The notes beneath the pieces were generated by a model that was not told where the DNA came from, did not search any database, and saw nothing but the letters and a program-made list of their open reading frames with translations. From the NCBI RefSeq assembly GCF_003634695.1, contig NZ_RBWV01000012.1, positions 1 to 64,000 of the forward strand: a stretch of 64,000 nt of DNA. The letters run 5' to 3'. Numbering within the stretch: position 1 is the stretch's first letter; each line of letters begins with the position of its first letter. The DNA comes from Motilibacter peucedani. Its GTDB lineage: Bacteria; Actinomycetota; Actinomycetes; Motilibacterales; Motilibacteraceae. Shown piece after piece: positions 41,440 through 54,850 of the stretch. The translations under genes and the position numbers were made by a program.

Positions 41440-42201
41440 TCAGCCGCGGCCGACGAAGGGCATCTTCGTCGCCATCACGGTCATGGTGGCCACGTTCGCG
41501 TCGAGCGGCAGGCCGGCCATGTAGACGACGGCCCGGCCCACCTCGGCGACGTCCATCAGCGGCTCGGGCCGGACGCTGCCGTCGGCCTGCACCGCCCCGT
41601 CGGCCGCGCCGCGTGCCATGTCGGTTGCCGCGTTGCCGATGTCGATCTGCCCGCAGGCGATGTCGAACTCGCGCCCGTCGAGCGCGGTCGCCTTCGTCAG
41701 TCCGGTGACCGCGTGCTTGGTGGCGGTGTAGGCGATCGAGCGCGGACGCGGCGCGTGGGCGGCGATGGACCCGTTGTTGATGATGCGGCCGCCGCGCGGG
41801 TCCTGGTGGCGCATGACCCGGAACGCCTCGCGCGTGCAGAGGAACGCGCCCGTGAGGTTGACGGCCACGACCTCGTTCCACGCGGCGAGGTCGTGGGCGT
41901 CGATGTCGACGCTGGGAGCTCCGGTGCCGGCGTTGTTGAAGAGCAGGTCGAGGCGTCCGTGCCGGCGCACGGTCTCGTCGAACAGCGCTCGTACGCTGCC
42001 CTCCTCGGTCACGTCGGCCGCCACCGCTTCGAGCGAGCCGGCGAGCCCGTGGCCCTGGTCGACGACCGACTCGAGGGCGGCGACCCTGCGCCCGGCGAGC
42101 ACCACGGTCCAGCCGGCCGCTGCGAGAGCCGTGCCGACCGCCGCGCCGATGCCGCTGCCGCCGCCCGTGACGACGGCGATGCGCGGGCTGTCGCCGGCCA
42201 T
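41440..42201 (-). CDS. Short-chain dehydrogenase/reductase
   Basis: A 253-residue NAD(P)-dependent oxidoreductase has a [12 protein letters not shown] cofactor loop near residue 13, NNAG at the fold centre, and the catalytic Ser-Tyr-Lys set in [29 protein letters not shown]. The R after AGR ([11 protein letters not shown]) suggests NADP(H) preference, with modest certainty. An AGGAGGG site precedes the ATG at 42201; the longer frame from 42270 is rejected. It is the first gene of the SDR-lactonase-dehydratase-RidA operon, so it may oxidise a sugar or hydroxy acid feeding that pathway. Confidence 0.88.
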   Translation of the reverse strand: MAGDSPRIAVVTGGGSGIGAAVGTALAAAGWTVVLAGRRVAALESVVDQGHGLAGSLEAVAADVTEEGSVRALFDETVRRHGRLDLLFNNAGTGAPSVDIDAHDLAAWNEVVAVNLTGAFLCTREAFRVMRHQDPRGGRIINNGSIAAHAPRPRSIAYTATKHAVTGLTKATALDGREFDIACGQIDIGNAATDMARGAADGAVQADGSVRPEPLMDVAEVGRAVVYMAGLPLDANVATMTVMATKMPFVGRG

Positions 42202-42294
42202 CGGCCCTCCTGACTGCTTCGCGGGCCGACGGATGCGGCGCTCGAGCCGATCATGCACCCCGTCGTGCACGCTGCGGCACGTGGGTCGACCCGG

Positions 42295-42918
42295 TCAGCG
42301 GACGACGGCCAGCACGACCGGCTCGTCCTGGCCGGCCCAGGTGCCCGTCAGCGCCGGACCGCCCGGGAGGACCCGGTCGAGCCTGCGCGCGACCACCAGC
42401 TGACGCCCGCCCGCCTCGACGGTCGCCGGGTCGCTGTCGGCGTCCGTGCGTACGCCGTCCACCTGCGGCACCGTCGCGTCCGGCGACCCGCTGCCGCGCA
42501 CGAGGACGGTGGGCGTACGCGCCTCCCGCCGGTCGCCGTGGTCGACCTCCTCCGCGGCGCCCGTGCCGCCGGTGAGCACCACCCGCAGCAGCCCGGCGGC
42601 GTAGACCGGGTCGCTGCACGCGTCGTAGACCCAGCGCCGGCCGAGCACGGAGTGCTCGACCGTCCCGACGAGGGCCACCGCCTGCTCGTCGACCGGTGCT
42701 CCGCGGTAGGTCAGCGGCACCTGCAGCAGCGGGCCGGCACCACTGCGTACCACGAGGGTCTCGACGCCCACCTCGCCGGCCGGGTCGTCGAAGCGGTAGG
42801 CGCCCACCTGCTCGAGCTCGGGCGTCCCGGAGCCCGTCCACCACGGCCGCGTCGGCAGCCACGCGGTCAGCAGCTCGAGCTTGGTCGGGACGAGGGTCGC
42901 GCGGTGGATCAGTGCCAT
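42295..42918 (-). CDS. Maltokinase N-terminal cap-like domain protein
   Basis: This 207-residue soluble protein begins MALIHRATLVPTKLELLTAWLPTRPWW, the signature of the maltokinase N-terminal cap-like (CG0192-related) family. The cap domain normally precedes an APH-fold maltokinase, but here it stands without a kinase domain, as in other actinomycetes. It may bind a sugar or nucleotide. It lies upstream of the SDR operon on the same strand with a 93-base gap, so co-transcription is uncertain. Confidence 0.8.
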   Translation of the reverse strand: MALIHRATLVPTKLELLTAWLPTRPWWTGSGTPELEQVGAYRFDDPAGEVGVETLVVRSGAGPLLQVPLTYRGAPVDEQAVALVGTVEHSVLGRRWVYDACSDPVYAAGLLRVVLTGGTGAAEEVDHGDRREARTPTVLVRGSGSPDATVPQVDGVRTDADSDPATVEAGGRQLVVARRLDRVLPGGPALTGTWAGQDEPVVLAVVR

Positions 42919-42952
42919 GCGACGGATCGTAGGCGAGGCCGGTCGGGCCGGC

Positions 42953-43201
42953 TCAGCGGTCGCCGACGGCGTTGACCGCCCGCAGCACCACCCAGTAGAT
43001 GACGCCGGCGATCGCGCCGGTGAACACCCCTGCCAGCACCGCGTGGAGTACCGACGTACCGGCAATGAGGTCCTTGACGATCCACGCAACCACGAAGACC
43101 AGGGCGAGGCCGGCGGCACCGACGGCGGGTGACCGGCGCCGGTCCCACAGCTCCTGCTGCGCACGGCGGGCGAAGGCGGGGAGCTCGGGCACGGCTCCCA
43201 T
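42953..43201 (-). CDS. Small two-helix membrane protein
   Basis: The 82-residue protein has a basic N-terminus (ARRAQQELWDRRRSP), hydrophobic helices at about residues 28-45 and 52-73, and a short VNAVGDR tail. The ATG at 43201 has GGGAGC upstream. It is encoded between the cap-like protein and an anchored propeller on the same strand, only 12 bases after the latter. Function is unknown. Confidence 0.6.
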   Translation of the reverse strand: MGAVPELPAFARRAQQELWDRRRSPAVGAAGLALVFVVAWIVKDLIAGTSVLHAVLAGVFTGAIAGVIYWVVLRAVNAVGDR

Positions 43202-43213
43202 GCTCCCAGACGC

Positions 43214-44446
43214 TCAGGGGGCGAGCGCCAGCACGCCCGCCTGGTAGAGGACACGGCCCGGCACCAGCGGCCCGACCGAACGCAGGCCGTCGAGCCTGTC
43301 GCGCCACACGAGCAGGCGGGTACGGCTGCCCTCGCCCAGCGACACGACCAGCCAGCTGCTGTCGGGCGACCACGTCAGCCCGGCGGAGTACTTCGCCGCG
43401 AGCTCCACGCCGTCGAGCACGCGCAGCTTCCCCGTGCGCAGGTCGAGGACGGCGATGTCGGAGGTCGGCCCGGGGTGGTCGAGGTAGAGCCGCGGGTCGC
43501 TGAGCTCGCGCGAGAGCTGGAAGGCGGCGTACCTGCCGTCCGGGCTGAGCGCCGCTGCAGAGGTCGGCGCCCGACTGCTCGGCACGGTGACGCGCCGCAG
43601 CGTACGAGCAGCGGGCGAGCCGAAGCTGAGGACGCACGGGCTGCCCTCGTCGCAGTAGCCGGCGAGCAGCACCGCGCGGGCGTTGGCGCCCATCAGGCGG
43701 CCCTCGCCGACCGTGCGCAGCCGGTGCCCGTCGGCGCGTGAGCGCACCTCGACGGCGGGGGCGAAGTTGCCCGACGTGCCGAGGATGCCTTCGGGCAGGG
43801 TGCTGTCCGGCGAGAAGTCGCCGCTCAGGCGTAGCGTGCCCCGCCCGTCGAGCCGGTGCATCACCACCGGGGCGGAGTTGTCGTCCGGCCAGTCGACCGC
43901 GTAGGTGCCACCTGAGCCGGTCACGATCTGGTCGGCGTGCGACCGGCTCGGCGCCACCGGTGCCAGGTCGCCGTCGAGCCGCAGGACCTCGGAGGTCAAG
44001 GCGCTCAGCTCGTCGCAGGTCGCGGCCAGCAGGGCGAAGCCGCTGCCCGCGCGCTGGAGCGAGGTGACGTAGCCGCCCGCGAGCCCTCCGACCGCGCTCA
44101 CCCGTCCCGAGTCGAGGTCGACCGCGTGCAGGCCGTCGCCCGCCACGAGCAGGCGCAGGCCCGTCGGCTCGTCGAGGGCCGGCGCCGTGACCCGGGGCAC
44201 CGCGACGGTGTTCCCGCACGCGCCGGCGCGCTCCGGCCACGGCGTGGGCGTGGGACGAGACACCTCCAACGACGCGGTGGTGGTGGGCGCCGCACGCACC
44301 GTCTCGGGCAGCGGCGGTGACCCGCGGCTGACGAGCCAGCCCCCGACGCCGAAGGCGGCGAGCAGCACCGCCACCACCGCGATGCCGCGGCGCGACGGCG
44401 GCGGCGGCGCGGGCTCCGGCTCGGGCGTCAGGTCGAGCAGCTCCAC
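43214..44446 (-). CDS. Membrane-anchored WD40/TolB-like propeller protein
   Basis: The 410-residue protein has a cytoplasmic Pro/Glu-rich N-terminus, one membrane helix (about residues 21-40) and an extracytoplasmic Pro/Thr linker. A beta-propeller made of TolB/WD40-like repeats follows, with blades such as AALSPDGRYAAFQLSR, DIAVLDLRTGKLRVLDG and LTWSPDSSWLVVSLGEGSRTRLLVWRDRL. It has no catalytic motif. It may serve as a protein-interaction or sensor domain at the cell surface. The start is a GTG. Confidence 0.75.
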   Translation of the reverse strand: MELLDLTPEPEPAPPPPSRRGIAVVAVLLAAFGVGGWLVSRGSPPLPETVRAAPTTTASLEVSRPTPTPWPERAGACGNTVAVPRVTAPALDEPTGLRLLVAGDGLHAVDLDSGRVSAVGGLAGGYVTSLQRAGSGFALLAATCDELSALTSEVLRLDGDLAPVAPSRSHADQIVTGSGGTYAVDWPDDNSAPVVMHRLDGRGTLRLSGDFSPDSTLPEGILGTSGNFAPAVEVRSRADGHRLRTVGEGRLMGANARAVLLAGYCDEGSPCVLSFGSPAARTLRRVTVPSSRAPTSAAALSPDGRYAAFQLSRELSDPRLYLDHPGPTSDIAVLDLRTGKLRVLDGVELAAKYSAGLTWSPDSSWLVVSLGEGSRTRLLVWRDRLDGLRSVGPLVPGRVLYQAGVLALAP

Positions 44447-44498
44447 CGCCCCAGTGCACCACCGCCCGCGCGTCAGGAGAAGCGCGGGGCGGTCACGA

Positions 44499-45302
44499 TC
44501 ACAGCACCTTGGACAGGAACGCCCTCGTGCGCTCGTGGCGCGGGTTGCCGAGGACCTCGGCGGGGGAGCCGTACTCGACGATCACCCCGCCGTCCATGAA
44601 CGCCACCTTGTCGGCGACCTCGCGGGCGAAGCCGATCTCGTGGGTGACCACGACCATCGTCATGCCGTCGGCCGCGAGCCCCCGCATGACGTCGAGCACC
44701 TCGCCGACCAGCTCGGGGTCGAGCGCGCTCGTCGGCTCGTCGAAGAGCATCAGCCGCGGCTTCATCGCCAGCGCGCGGGCGATCGCGACGCGCTGCTGCT
44801 GCCCGCCCGAGAGCTGCGAGGGGTGGTGGTCGGCGTGGTCGAGCAGGCCCACCCGGCTCAGCAGGGTGCGCGCCTGCTCCCTCGCCTCGCCCGGCTTGAC
44901 GCCGCGCACGCGCACCGGCGCCTCCATGACGTTCTCGATGGCCGTCATGTGCGGGAAGAGGTTGAAGCGCTGGAACACCATGCCGATCTCGGCCCGCTTG
45001 GCGGCCACCTCCTTCTCGCGCAGCTCGTGGAGGGTGTCGCCGACGCGGCGGTAGCCGACCAGCTCGCCGGAGACCTCCAGCTCGCCGCCGGAGATCTTCT
45101 CGAGGTGGTTGATGCAGCGCAGGAAGGTCGACTTGCCGCTGCCGCTCGGGCCGAGCAGGCAGAGCACCTCGCCGGGCGCGACCGAGAGGTCGATGCCCTT
45201 GAGCACCTCGTGCCGGCCGAAGCTCTTCCGCACGGCCCGGGCGCAGACGACGGGCTCGGTCGGCGTGCCCGTCGTCGCGGTGCTGGTCGTCGGGGTGCTC
45301 AC
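44499..45302 (-). CDS. Polar amino-acid ABC transporter ATPase
   Basis: This 267-residue ATPase energises amino-acid import with the adjacent permease and binding protein. Walker [10 protein letters not shown] is at residues 51-59. The Q-loop is in [18 protein letters not shown], the ABC signature is [15 protein letters not shown], Walker [15 protein letters not shown], and the H-loop [15 protein letters not shown]. The N-terminus has a Thr-rich extension of about 18 residues. The GTG overlaps the permease TGA (GTGA), so the genes are coupled. Sequence type is GlnQ/HisP-like; whether it serves Glu, Gln, His or another amino acid cannot be told. Confidence 0.94.
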   Translation of the reverse strand: MSTPTTSTATTGTPTEPVVCARAVRKSFGRHEVLKGIDLSVAPGEVLCLLGPSGSGKSTFLRCINHLEKISGGELEVSGELVGYRRVGDTLHELREKEVAAKRAEIGMVFQRFNLFPHMTAIENVMEAPVRVRGVKPGEAREQARTLLSRVGLLDHADHHPSQLSGGQQQRVAIARALAMKPRLMLFDEPTSALDPELVGEVLDVMRGLAADGMTMVVVTHEIGFAREVADKVAFMDGGVIVEYGSPAEVLGNPRHERTRAFLSKVL

Positions 45303-46246
45303 GAGGGTCCTCCACCGAGGCGGGGCATGCCCAGGGCGAGCATGCGCAGGCGCTGCAGAGGCGTCGGCGGCAGCGCCCGGCTGGCGCCGCGGGCGAAGCG
45401 CCGCTCGAGGTAGTACTGCCCGACCGTCAGCGTGCTGGTCATGATGAGGTACCAGGTCAGCGCGACGAAAAGCAGTGGCATCACCTGGTAGTTGGTGTTG
45501 TAGATCAGCTGCGCCGAGTAGGTCAGCTCGGTGTAGGCGATGATCGTGACGATCGAGGTCGTCTTCAGCATCGAGTTGAACTCGTTGCCTGTCGGCGGGA
45601 TGATCACGCGCGCCGCCTGCGGCAGGATGATGCGCCGCAGCGCCAGCCCGCGGCCCATGCCCAGCGCGGCCGCGGCCTCGCCCTGGCCCTCGTCCACCGA
45701 GAGCAGGCCGGCGCGGACGATCTCGCTGTAGTAGGCCGCCTCGCTGAGCCCGAGGCCGAGGATCGCCGCCATGAACTTGGTGACGACGTCCTTGGCGTCG
45801 GCGGAGACGAACTCCGGGCCGCCGAAGGGGATGCCGAAGCTGACCTTCGGGAGCAGGGCGCCGATGTTGTACCAGACCAGCACCTGCACGAGCACGGGCA
45901 CGGCGCGGAAGAACCACACGTAGAGCCAGCAGATGCCCGCCACCACCGGGTTCGCCGACCGGCGCCCGATGGCGAGCAGGGTGCCGAGCACGATGCCGAG
46001 CAGCATCGCGACGATCGTCAGCACGATGGTCGCGCGCACGCCGGAGAGCACCTGGGAGTCGAAGAAGAAGTCCCCGAAGGTGCCCCAGCCGAAGCGGGGG
46101 TTGCGGAACGCGCCCTGCACCAGCTGGGCGAGGACGACCAGCAGGAGCACCGCCGCCACCCACCGCCCGGGATGGCGTACGGGGACGACCCGGGCGGGTG
46201 GGCGGTCGGTGGTCGGCGCGTCGGCGGTGACGGGCGGCTGGCTCAT
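45299..46246 (-). CDS. Polar amino-acid ABC transporter permease
   Basis: This 315-residue HisM-type permease has a long N-terminal cytoplasmic tail, a first helix near residue 31, and a five-helix BPD_transp_1 domain from about 70 to 290. The EAA loop that contacts the ATPase is [29 protein letters not shown]. The insert [18 protein letters not shown] is an extracytoplasmic loop of the amino-acid subfamily. Only one permease gene is present, so it likely forms a homodimer. It starts four bases after the binding-protein stop. Confidence 0.92.
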   Translation of the reverse strand: MSQPPVTADAPTTDRPPARVVPVRHPGRWVAAVLLLVVLAQLVQGAFRNPRFGWGTFGDFFFDSQVLSGVRATIVLTIVAMLLGIVLGTLLAIGRRSANPVVAGICWLYVWFFRAVPVLVQVLVWYNIGALLPKVSFGIPFGGPEFVSADAKDVVTKFMAAILGLGLSEAAYYSEIVRAGLLSVDEGQGEAAAALGMGRGLALRRIILPQAARVIIPPTGNEFNSMLKTTSIVTIIAYTELTYSAQLIYNTNYQVMPLLFVALTWYLIMTSTLTVGQYYLERRFARGASRALPPTPLQRLRMLALGMPRLGGGPS

Positions 46247-46250
46247 CGGA

Positions 46251-47231
46251 TCAGCTGGTGGCGCCGTTGATCACCGGGTCGGTGATCGCACCGTTCTGGG
46301 TGCCCCAGGTCTCGAGGACCTTGGCGTAGCTGCCGTCGGCGATCAGCGCCTTGAGCGCGTCCTGCACGGCCTTGGCCATGCCGTTGCCCTTGGGCAGCGC
46401 GATGCCGTAGGGCGCCTCGCCGTAGGGGTCGCCCGAGAGGACGAACGCGCCCTTGCTCCGCTTGACCTGGTAGGCGGCGACGGGGGAGTCGGCCATCGAC
46501 ACCGCGTCACGGCCGCTCGACAGGGCGACGTTGGCCGCGCCCTGGTCGGGGTACTGGTCGACCTTGACGGCCTTCTTGCCGCCGTCGGTGCACTTCTTCG
46601 ACTGCGCGGTCGCGTCGTCGGCCTGGGTGGTGCCCTTCTCGACCGCGACGTTGAGCCCGCACAGCTCGTCGAGGGTGGTGACGGGCTTCGCGCCGGCCTT
46701 GGTGAAGAACGAGGTGCCGGCGTTGAAGTAGGTCACGAAGTCGACGACGGCCTCGCGCTTCTTGGTGTCGGTGAAGCTGCTCATGCCCATGTCGTAGCGG
46801 CCGGCCTGGATGCCGGGGATGATCGAGTCGAACGTCTGGTTGACGACCTCGACCTGCAGGCCGAGCTTCGCGCCGATCGCCTTGGCCAGGTCGGCGTCCA
46901 TGCCCACGACGGTCTTGCTGCCCGGCTGGAAGAACTCGTTGGGCGCGTAGCTCGCGTCGGCGGCCACGGTCAGCTTGCCCTTGCTCTTGACCTCGGCGGG
47001 CACCTCGCTGGCCGGGTCGGCTGCCGCTCCCGTGCCGCCGGAGGCGTCGGCCGAGGCCGCGGGGGCGTCGGAGCCGCCGGCCGCGGGCGCCGAGGCCGCC
47101 GCGGAGGAGGGCGCCGAGGCCGCCGGTGCCGCACCGGCGTCGGTCGACGGCGAGCTGCTGCCGCCGCAGCCGGCGAGCGCCAGGCCGGTGACGGTCAGCG
47201 CCAAGGGGAGAGCGCGGAGCGGAGTACGCAC
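46251..47231 (-). CDS. Amino-acid ABC transporter substrate-binding lipoprotein
   Basis: This 326-residue extracellular lipoprotein has a lipobox LAGC (cysteine near residue 21), a long Ala/Ser/Pro-rich linker (about 22-75) and an SBP_bac_3 domain. Landmarks are KGKLTVAADASYAPNEFF, VGMDADLAKAIGAKLG, FDSIIPGIQAGRYDMGMSSFTDT and GTTQADDA. These match polar amino-acid binders. The GTG at 47231 has GGAAGG upstream. It is the first gene of the three-gene operon, divergent from the cobalamin riboswitch. Confidence 0.93.
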   Translation of the reverse strand: MRTPLRALPLALTVTGLALAGCGGSSSPSTDAGAAPAASAPSSAAASAPAAGGSDAPAASADASGGTGAAADPASEVPAEVKSKGKLTVAADASYAPNEFFQPGSKTVVGMDADLAKAIGAKLGLQVEVVNQTFDSIIPGIQAGRYDMGMSSFTDTKKREAVVDFVTYFNAGTSFFTKAGAKPVTTLDELCGLNVAVEKGTTQADDATAQSKKCTDGGKKAVKVDQYPDQGAANVALSSGRDAVSMADSPVAAYQVKRSKGAFVLSGDPYGEAPYGIALPKGNGMAKAVQDALKALIADGSYAKVLETWGTQNGAITDPVINGATS

Positions 47232-47449
47232 GGAGGACCTTCCTGTCTCGTCTGTCGGACCCGGACCTTCCCGGATTCGGGTGGTGATGCGGGTGCCGCA
47301 CGCAGGATTGAACTCGAACGGACGACCCTGCGTGTTGCGTCCAGGTGACCGGCGCGTGTCCGCAGGTGGGGGCACGACCGGGTCGCCTGGTCGGGCGAGC
47401 CTACCGACCGGCGAGCGCTCTGGCAGCCGTCCTGTCCACACGCCCCTCC

Positions 47450-47575
47450 GGCGTGCCATGATGGCCGCCTCGAGCGCTGGAAGCCGGTGAGAGCCCGGCG
47501 CGGTCGCGCCACTGTGACTGCTCGTGCGGACGGAGCGCCGTCCGCACGGTGGGAGCCAGACCTGGCCTCGGGACC
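47450..47575 (+). promoter_or_regulatory. Cobalamin (adenosylcobalamin) riboswitch
   Basis: The conserved core is clear: GGAAGCCGGTGAGAGCCCGG at 47479-47498, then the B12-box-like GCCACTG at 47508-47514 in GCGGTCGCGCCACTGTGA. The 3' paired region with GGGAGCCAGACCTG follows around 47550. It lies about 50 bases before cbtB, in the 5' leader of the five-gene cobalt/cobalamin operon. Outer limits are approximate. Known members of the class lower downstream expression when B12 is plentiful. Confidence 0.92.
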
Positions 47576-47622
47576 GTCCCACCCGTCATCCGTCCGGGCG
47601 CGTCTACCCAGGAGCCGACACC

Positions 47623-47880
47623 ATGGCCCACGCCTTCCCCCCTGCCCAGCTGCCTGCGACTGCCGCCGCTGCGCGTGCCGACGGGGCCGGTGCCCCCGTG
47701 GCGCTGCCCACCGTGTCGCTGCGCGAGCTGGCCCCCTTCCTGCTGCTCGCCCTGGTCCTGGGTGCGCTCGCGGTCTACTTCGTCGGCGCCGAGCAGGGCG
47801 CCACCTCGCTGCTGGGCGGCCACGTCGTGCACGAGTTCGTGCACGACGGGCGCCACCTCATCGGCTTCCCCTGCCACTGA
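47623..47880 (+). CDS. cbtB: CbtB, cobalt transporter small subunit
   Basis: The 85-residue membrane protein has one helix (about residues 35-55) and the diagnostic His-rich C-terminus HVVHEFVHDGRHLIGFPCH, thought to bind cobalt. It is the small partner of CbtA. Its N-terminus is Ala/Pro-rich. AGGAG lies nine bases before the ATG. As first gene after the B12 riboswitch, it is the most directly regulated. Confidence 0.94.
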   Translation: MAHAFPPAQLPATAAAARADGAGAPVALPTVSLRELAPFLLLALVLGALAVYFVGAEQGATSLLGGHVVHEFVHDGRHLIGFPCH

Positions 47881-47892
47881 GGCGCGGCTCGC

Positions 47893-48657
47893 ATGGCACG
47901 CACGCTGCTCGTCCGCGGCATGCTCGTCGGCCTCGTCGCCGGCGTGCTCGCCTTCCTGGTCGCCCGGCTGCTCGGCGAGGCGCAGGTCGCCCACGCGATC
48001 GCCTTCGAGTCGGCCCGCGAGGCCGCCGAGGGCGCCGCGCCCGAGGAGGAGCTGGTCTCCCGCACGGTGCAGAGCACCCTCGGCCTGCTGACCGCGACCA
48101 CCGTCTTCTCCGTCGGCCTCGGCGGGGTCTACGCGCTGGCCTACGCGCTGGTGCAGGGCCGCCTCGGCCGGCTCGGTGCCCGGGCGACCGCCGCGCTGAC
48201 CGCGCTGGGAGGTTTCCTCGCCGTCTACGCCCTGCCCGCGCTGAAGTACCCCGCCAACCCGCCGGCGATCGGGCGCGCCGACACGATCGGCTCCCGCACC
48301 GCCTACTACCTCGCGATGGTGCTGCTGTCGTTCGCGGTCGTGGTCTCCGTGGCGGTGGCCGGCCGGGCGCTGGTCGGGCGGCTGGGCACCTGGAACGCCT
48401 GGACCGTCGCGGTCGCCGGCGGCGTCGTCGCCGTCGGCGTCTGCTACGCGGCGATGCCCGGCGTCCACGAGACCCCGGCCGGCTTCCCCGCCGACGTCCT
48501 GTGGCGGTTCCGGCTCGCCTCGTGGGCGGTCTCGCTCACGGTCTGGGCGACGTTCGGCCTGCTGTTCGGCGCCCTGACCGAGCGCGCGCTGGCGGAGCAC
48601 CCGTCCCGGCGCCGCGCCCGCGGCACTTCTGCCGCCGCCCGCTCATCGCTGGCCTGA
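47893..48657 (+). CDS. cbtA: CbtA, cobalt transporter
   Basis: This 254-residue integral membrane protein has about six helices, the predicted cobalt permease partnered with CbtB. Landmarks are [24 protein letters not shown], the conserved loop [10 protein letters not shown], and [22 protein letters not shown] near residue 115, a family hallmark. The gene starts 12 bases after cbtB. Its product supplies cobalt to the synthesis steps encoded downstream. Confidence 0.93.
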   Translation: MARTLLVRGMLVGLVAGVLAFLVARLLGEAQVAHAIAFESAREAAEGAAPEEELVSRTVQSTLGLLTATTVFSVGLGGVYALAYALVQGRLGRLGARATAALTALGGFLAVYALPALKYPANPPAIGRADTIGSRTAYYLAMVLLSFAVVVSVAVAGRALVGRLGTWNAWTVAVAGGVVAVGVCYAAMPGVHETPAGFPADVLWRFRLASWAVSLTVWATFGLLFGALTERALAEHPSRRRARGTSAAARSSLA

Positions 48658-48674
48658 CCGCCCGCCGCGGCAGG

Positions 48675-49628
48675 GTGCCCACCGCGGCCGGGCTGCTGCT
48701 CGGGTCGGCCCTCGACGCGGCGCTCGGCGACCCCCGCCGCGGCCACCCGGTCGCCGGCTTCGGCGCGGTGGCCGCGCGGCTGGAGGCGCTGGTGTGGTCC
48801 CCGTCGCGGGGACGCGGCACCGCGTACGCCGTGGTGCTGACCGGGTCGGCAGCCACGCTGGGCGTGGCGCTGGCCCGCGCCACGCGCTCGCGCCCGCTCG
48901 CCCGCACGGCCGTCACGGCGCTCGTCACCTGGTCGGTGCTCGGCGGCACGTCGCTGCGGCGCGAGGGGACGACGCTCGGCGACCGGCTGCTCGAGGACGA
49001 CCTCGACGCCGCCCGCGCGCAGCTGCCCGCGCTGTGCGGGCGCGACGCCTCCGTCCTCGACGGGGGCGAGCTCGCCCGTGCAGGCCTGGAGTCGGTGGCC
49101 GAGAACACCTCCGACGCCGCCGTCGCGCCCCTGCTGTGGGGAGGGCTGCTCGGGCTGCCGGGACTGCTCGCCTACCGCGCGGCCAACACCCTCGACGCCA
49201 TGGTCGGGCACCGCAGCGAGCGCTACGAGGCCTTCGGCTGGGCCTCGGCCCGGCTCGACGACGTGCTGAACCTGCTGCCCTCGAGAGTGACCGGTGTGCT
49301 CGCGGTCGTTCTGGCGCCTATGGTCGGTGGCCGCTCGCGCGACGCCCTGCGGGTCTTCCTCGCCGACCGCGCCGCCCATCCCAGTCCCAACTCCGGCCAG
49401 TGCGAGGCCGCGTTCGCCGGTGCCCTGAGCGTCCGGCTCGGCGGCACCAACGTCTACGCCGGGCGGGTCGAGCACCGGCCGGTGCTCGGGTCGGCCTCGC
49501 CCGCGTGCGGTCCTCGGGACCTCGCGCGGGCCGCCCGGCTGTCAGGTGCGGTGCAGATAGGGGCGGTGGCTCTGGGCGTCCTGCTCGCGCTGCTCCGTCC
49601 GGCGTCGTCGAGGCGTGGTGCGGCATGA
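48675..49628 (+). CDS. cobD: Adenosylcobinamide-phosphate synthase CobD/CbiB
   Basis: This 317-residue membrane enzyme attaches the aminopropanol arm to cobyric acid, giving cobinamide. Family hallmarks are the N-terminal [17 protein letters not shown], the [15 protein letters not shown] motif near residue 147, the [25 protein letters not shown] segment, and [17 protein letters not shown]. About five hydrophobic segments are present. I selected the GTG at 48675, 17 bases after cbtA; an upstream non-ATG start cannot be excluded. Its TGA overlaps the cobQ ATG. Confidence 0.92.
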   Translation: MPTAAGLLLGSALDAALGDPRRGHPVAGFGAVAARLEALVWSPSRGRGTAYAVVLTGSAATLGVALARATRSRPLARTAVTALVTWSVLGGTSLRREGTTLGDRLLEDDLDAARAQLPALCGRDASVLDGGELARAGLESVAENTSDAAVAPLLWGGLLGLPGLLAYRAANTLDAMVGHRSERYEAFGWASARLDDVLNLLPSRVTGVLAVVLAPMVGGRSRDALRVFLADRAAHPSPNSGQCEAAFAGALSVRLGGTNVYAGRVEHRPVLGSASPACGPRDLARAARLSGAVQIGAVALGVLLALLRPASSRRGAA

Positions 49629-51144
49629 GCGGCGCGCTGCTGGTGGCCGGCACCACCTCCGACGCCGGGAAGAGCCTGCTGACCGCAGGCATCTGCCGCT
49701 GGCTCGTGCGGCGAGGCCTCTCGGTCGCGCCGTTCAAGGCGCAGAACATGTCGCTGAACTCCTGGGTCACCGCCGACGGCGCCGAGATCGGCCGTGCGCA
49801 GGCCGTGCAGGCCGCCGCCGCGCGGGTCGAGCCCGAGGCCGCCATGAACCCCGTGCTGCTCAAGCCGGGCAGCGACCGGCACTCGCAGGTGGTGCTGCTC
49901 GGCCGGCCGGTCGCCGAGGTCGACGCGATGAGCTACCGCGAGCACAAGCCGCGGCTGCTCGAGGTGGCGCTCGAGAGCCTCGCGGACCTGCGTCGGCGCT
50001 TCGACGTCGTGGTCTGCGAGGGTGCCGGCTCGCCCGCCGAGATCAACCTGCGCGACCGCGACATCGCCAACATGGGGCTCGCGCGAGCCGCGGGGCTGCC
50101 CGTCGTGGTCGTCGGCGACATCGACCGCGGCGGCGTGTTTGCCTCTATGTTCGGCACGCTGTCGCTGCTGTCCGCGGCCGACCAGGCGCTGGTGGCGGGC
50201 TTCGTCGTCAACAAGTTCCGCGGCGACCCCGCGCTGCTCGAGCCGGGGCTGGCGATGCTGCGCGTGCTCACCGGCCGCCCGGTCCTCGGCGTCGTGCCGT
50301 GGGTCGGTGGGCTGCAGCTCGACCTCGAGGACTCGCTGGGCATGGACGTGCCGCGCGCCCCCGCCGGCCCGCCGGTGGGCGCCGAGACGCTGCGCGTCGC
50401 AGTCGTACGCCTGCCGCGCGTCAGCAACGCCACCGACGTCGACGCGCTGGCGTGCGAGCCGGGCGTCGAGGTCGTCTTCGCCGACCGGCCCGAGCAGGTG
50501 CTCGCCGCCGACCTCGCCGTCCTGCCCGGCTCGCGGGCCACGGTCACCGACCTCGACTGGCTGCGCTCGCGCGGGCTGGACGTGGCGCTCGCCCTGCGCG
50601 CCGACCGTGGGCTGCCGGTGCTGGGCATCTGCGGCGGCTACCAGATGCTCGGGTGCACGATCGTCGACCCGGTCGAGAGCCGCCGCGGCGAGGTCGAGGG
50701 TCTCGGGCTCCTGCCGGCCTCGACCCGCTTCGAGCGCGACAAGACCCTGGGGCGTCCTCGAGGCACCGCCGCCGGTGGCGAACCGGTCGAGGCCTACGAG
50801 ATCCACCACGGCATCGTGACCGCTGACGCCGAGCCGCTGTTCACCACCTCCGACGGTGTCGGAGAGGGGTGCCGCGCGGGCTCCGTCTGGGGCACGACCT
50901 GGCACGGCGTGCTCGAGAACGACCTGTGGCGCCGGGCCTTCCTGCGGGAGGTCGCCGACCTGGCCGGCCGCGCGTTCGAGCCGGCGCAGCGTACGTCGTT
51001 CGCGGCTGTCCGCGATGCGCGCCTCGACGCGCTCGGCGACCTCGTCGAGAACCACTGCGACACCGGAGCGCTGCTCCGCCTGATCGAGGAGGGCGCGCCG
51101 ACCGGGCTGCCCTTCGTCCCGCCCGGAGCACCGGAGGTCCCCGC

Positions 51145-51148
<4 letters not shown>
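49625..51148 (+). CDS. cobQ: Cobyric acid synthase CobQ
   Basis: A 507-residue glutamine amidotransferase amidates the b, d, e and g side chains of adenosylcobyrinic acid a,c-diamide. An N-terminal dethiobiotin-synthetase-like ATPase begins [23 protein letters not shown], with [12 protein letters not shown] and [17 protein letters not shown] (near residue 164). The C-terminal GATase domain has the nucleophile Cys in [12 protein letters not shown] (near residue 335) and His in AYEIHHGIV (near 393). Its GTGA/ATGA overlaps with both neighbours show tight translational coupling. Confidence 0.95.
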
Positions 51149-54795
<3,647 letters not shown>

Positions 54796-54850
54796 GTGTC
54801 CGAACGCGTACGCCTGTCCGCGCTGGTCAGCGCGCGACGGGTTCGGACAC
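54796..54850. terminator. Inverted repeat between convergent genes
   Basis: Perfect 10-base arms GTGTCCGAAC (54796) and GTTCGGACAC (54841) begin at the cobN stop and reach into the last codons of the convergent GH2 gene. They could form a bidirectional terminator hairpin for cobN, with a long loop and no U-tract. Confidence 0.5.
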
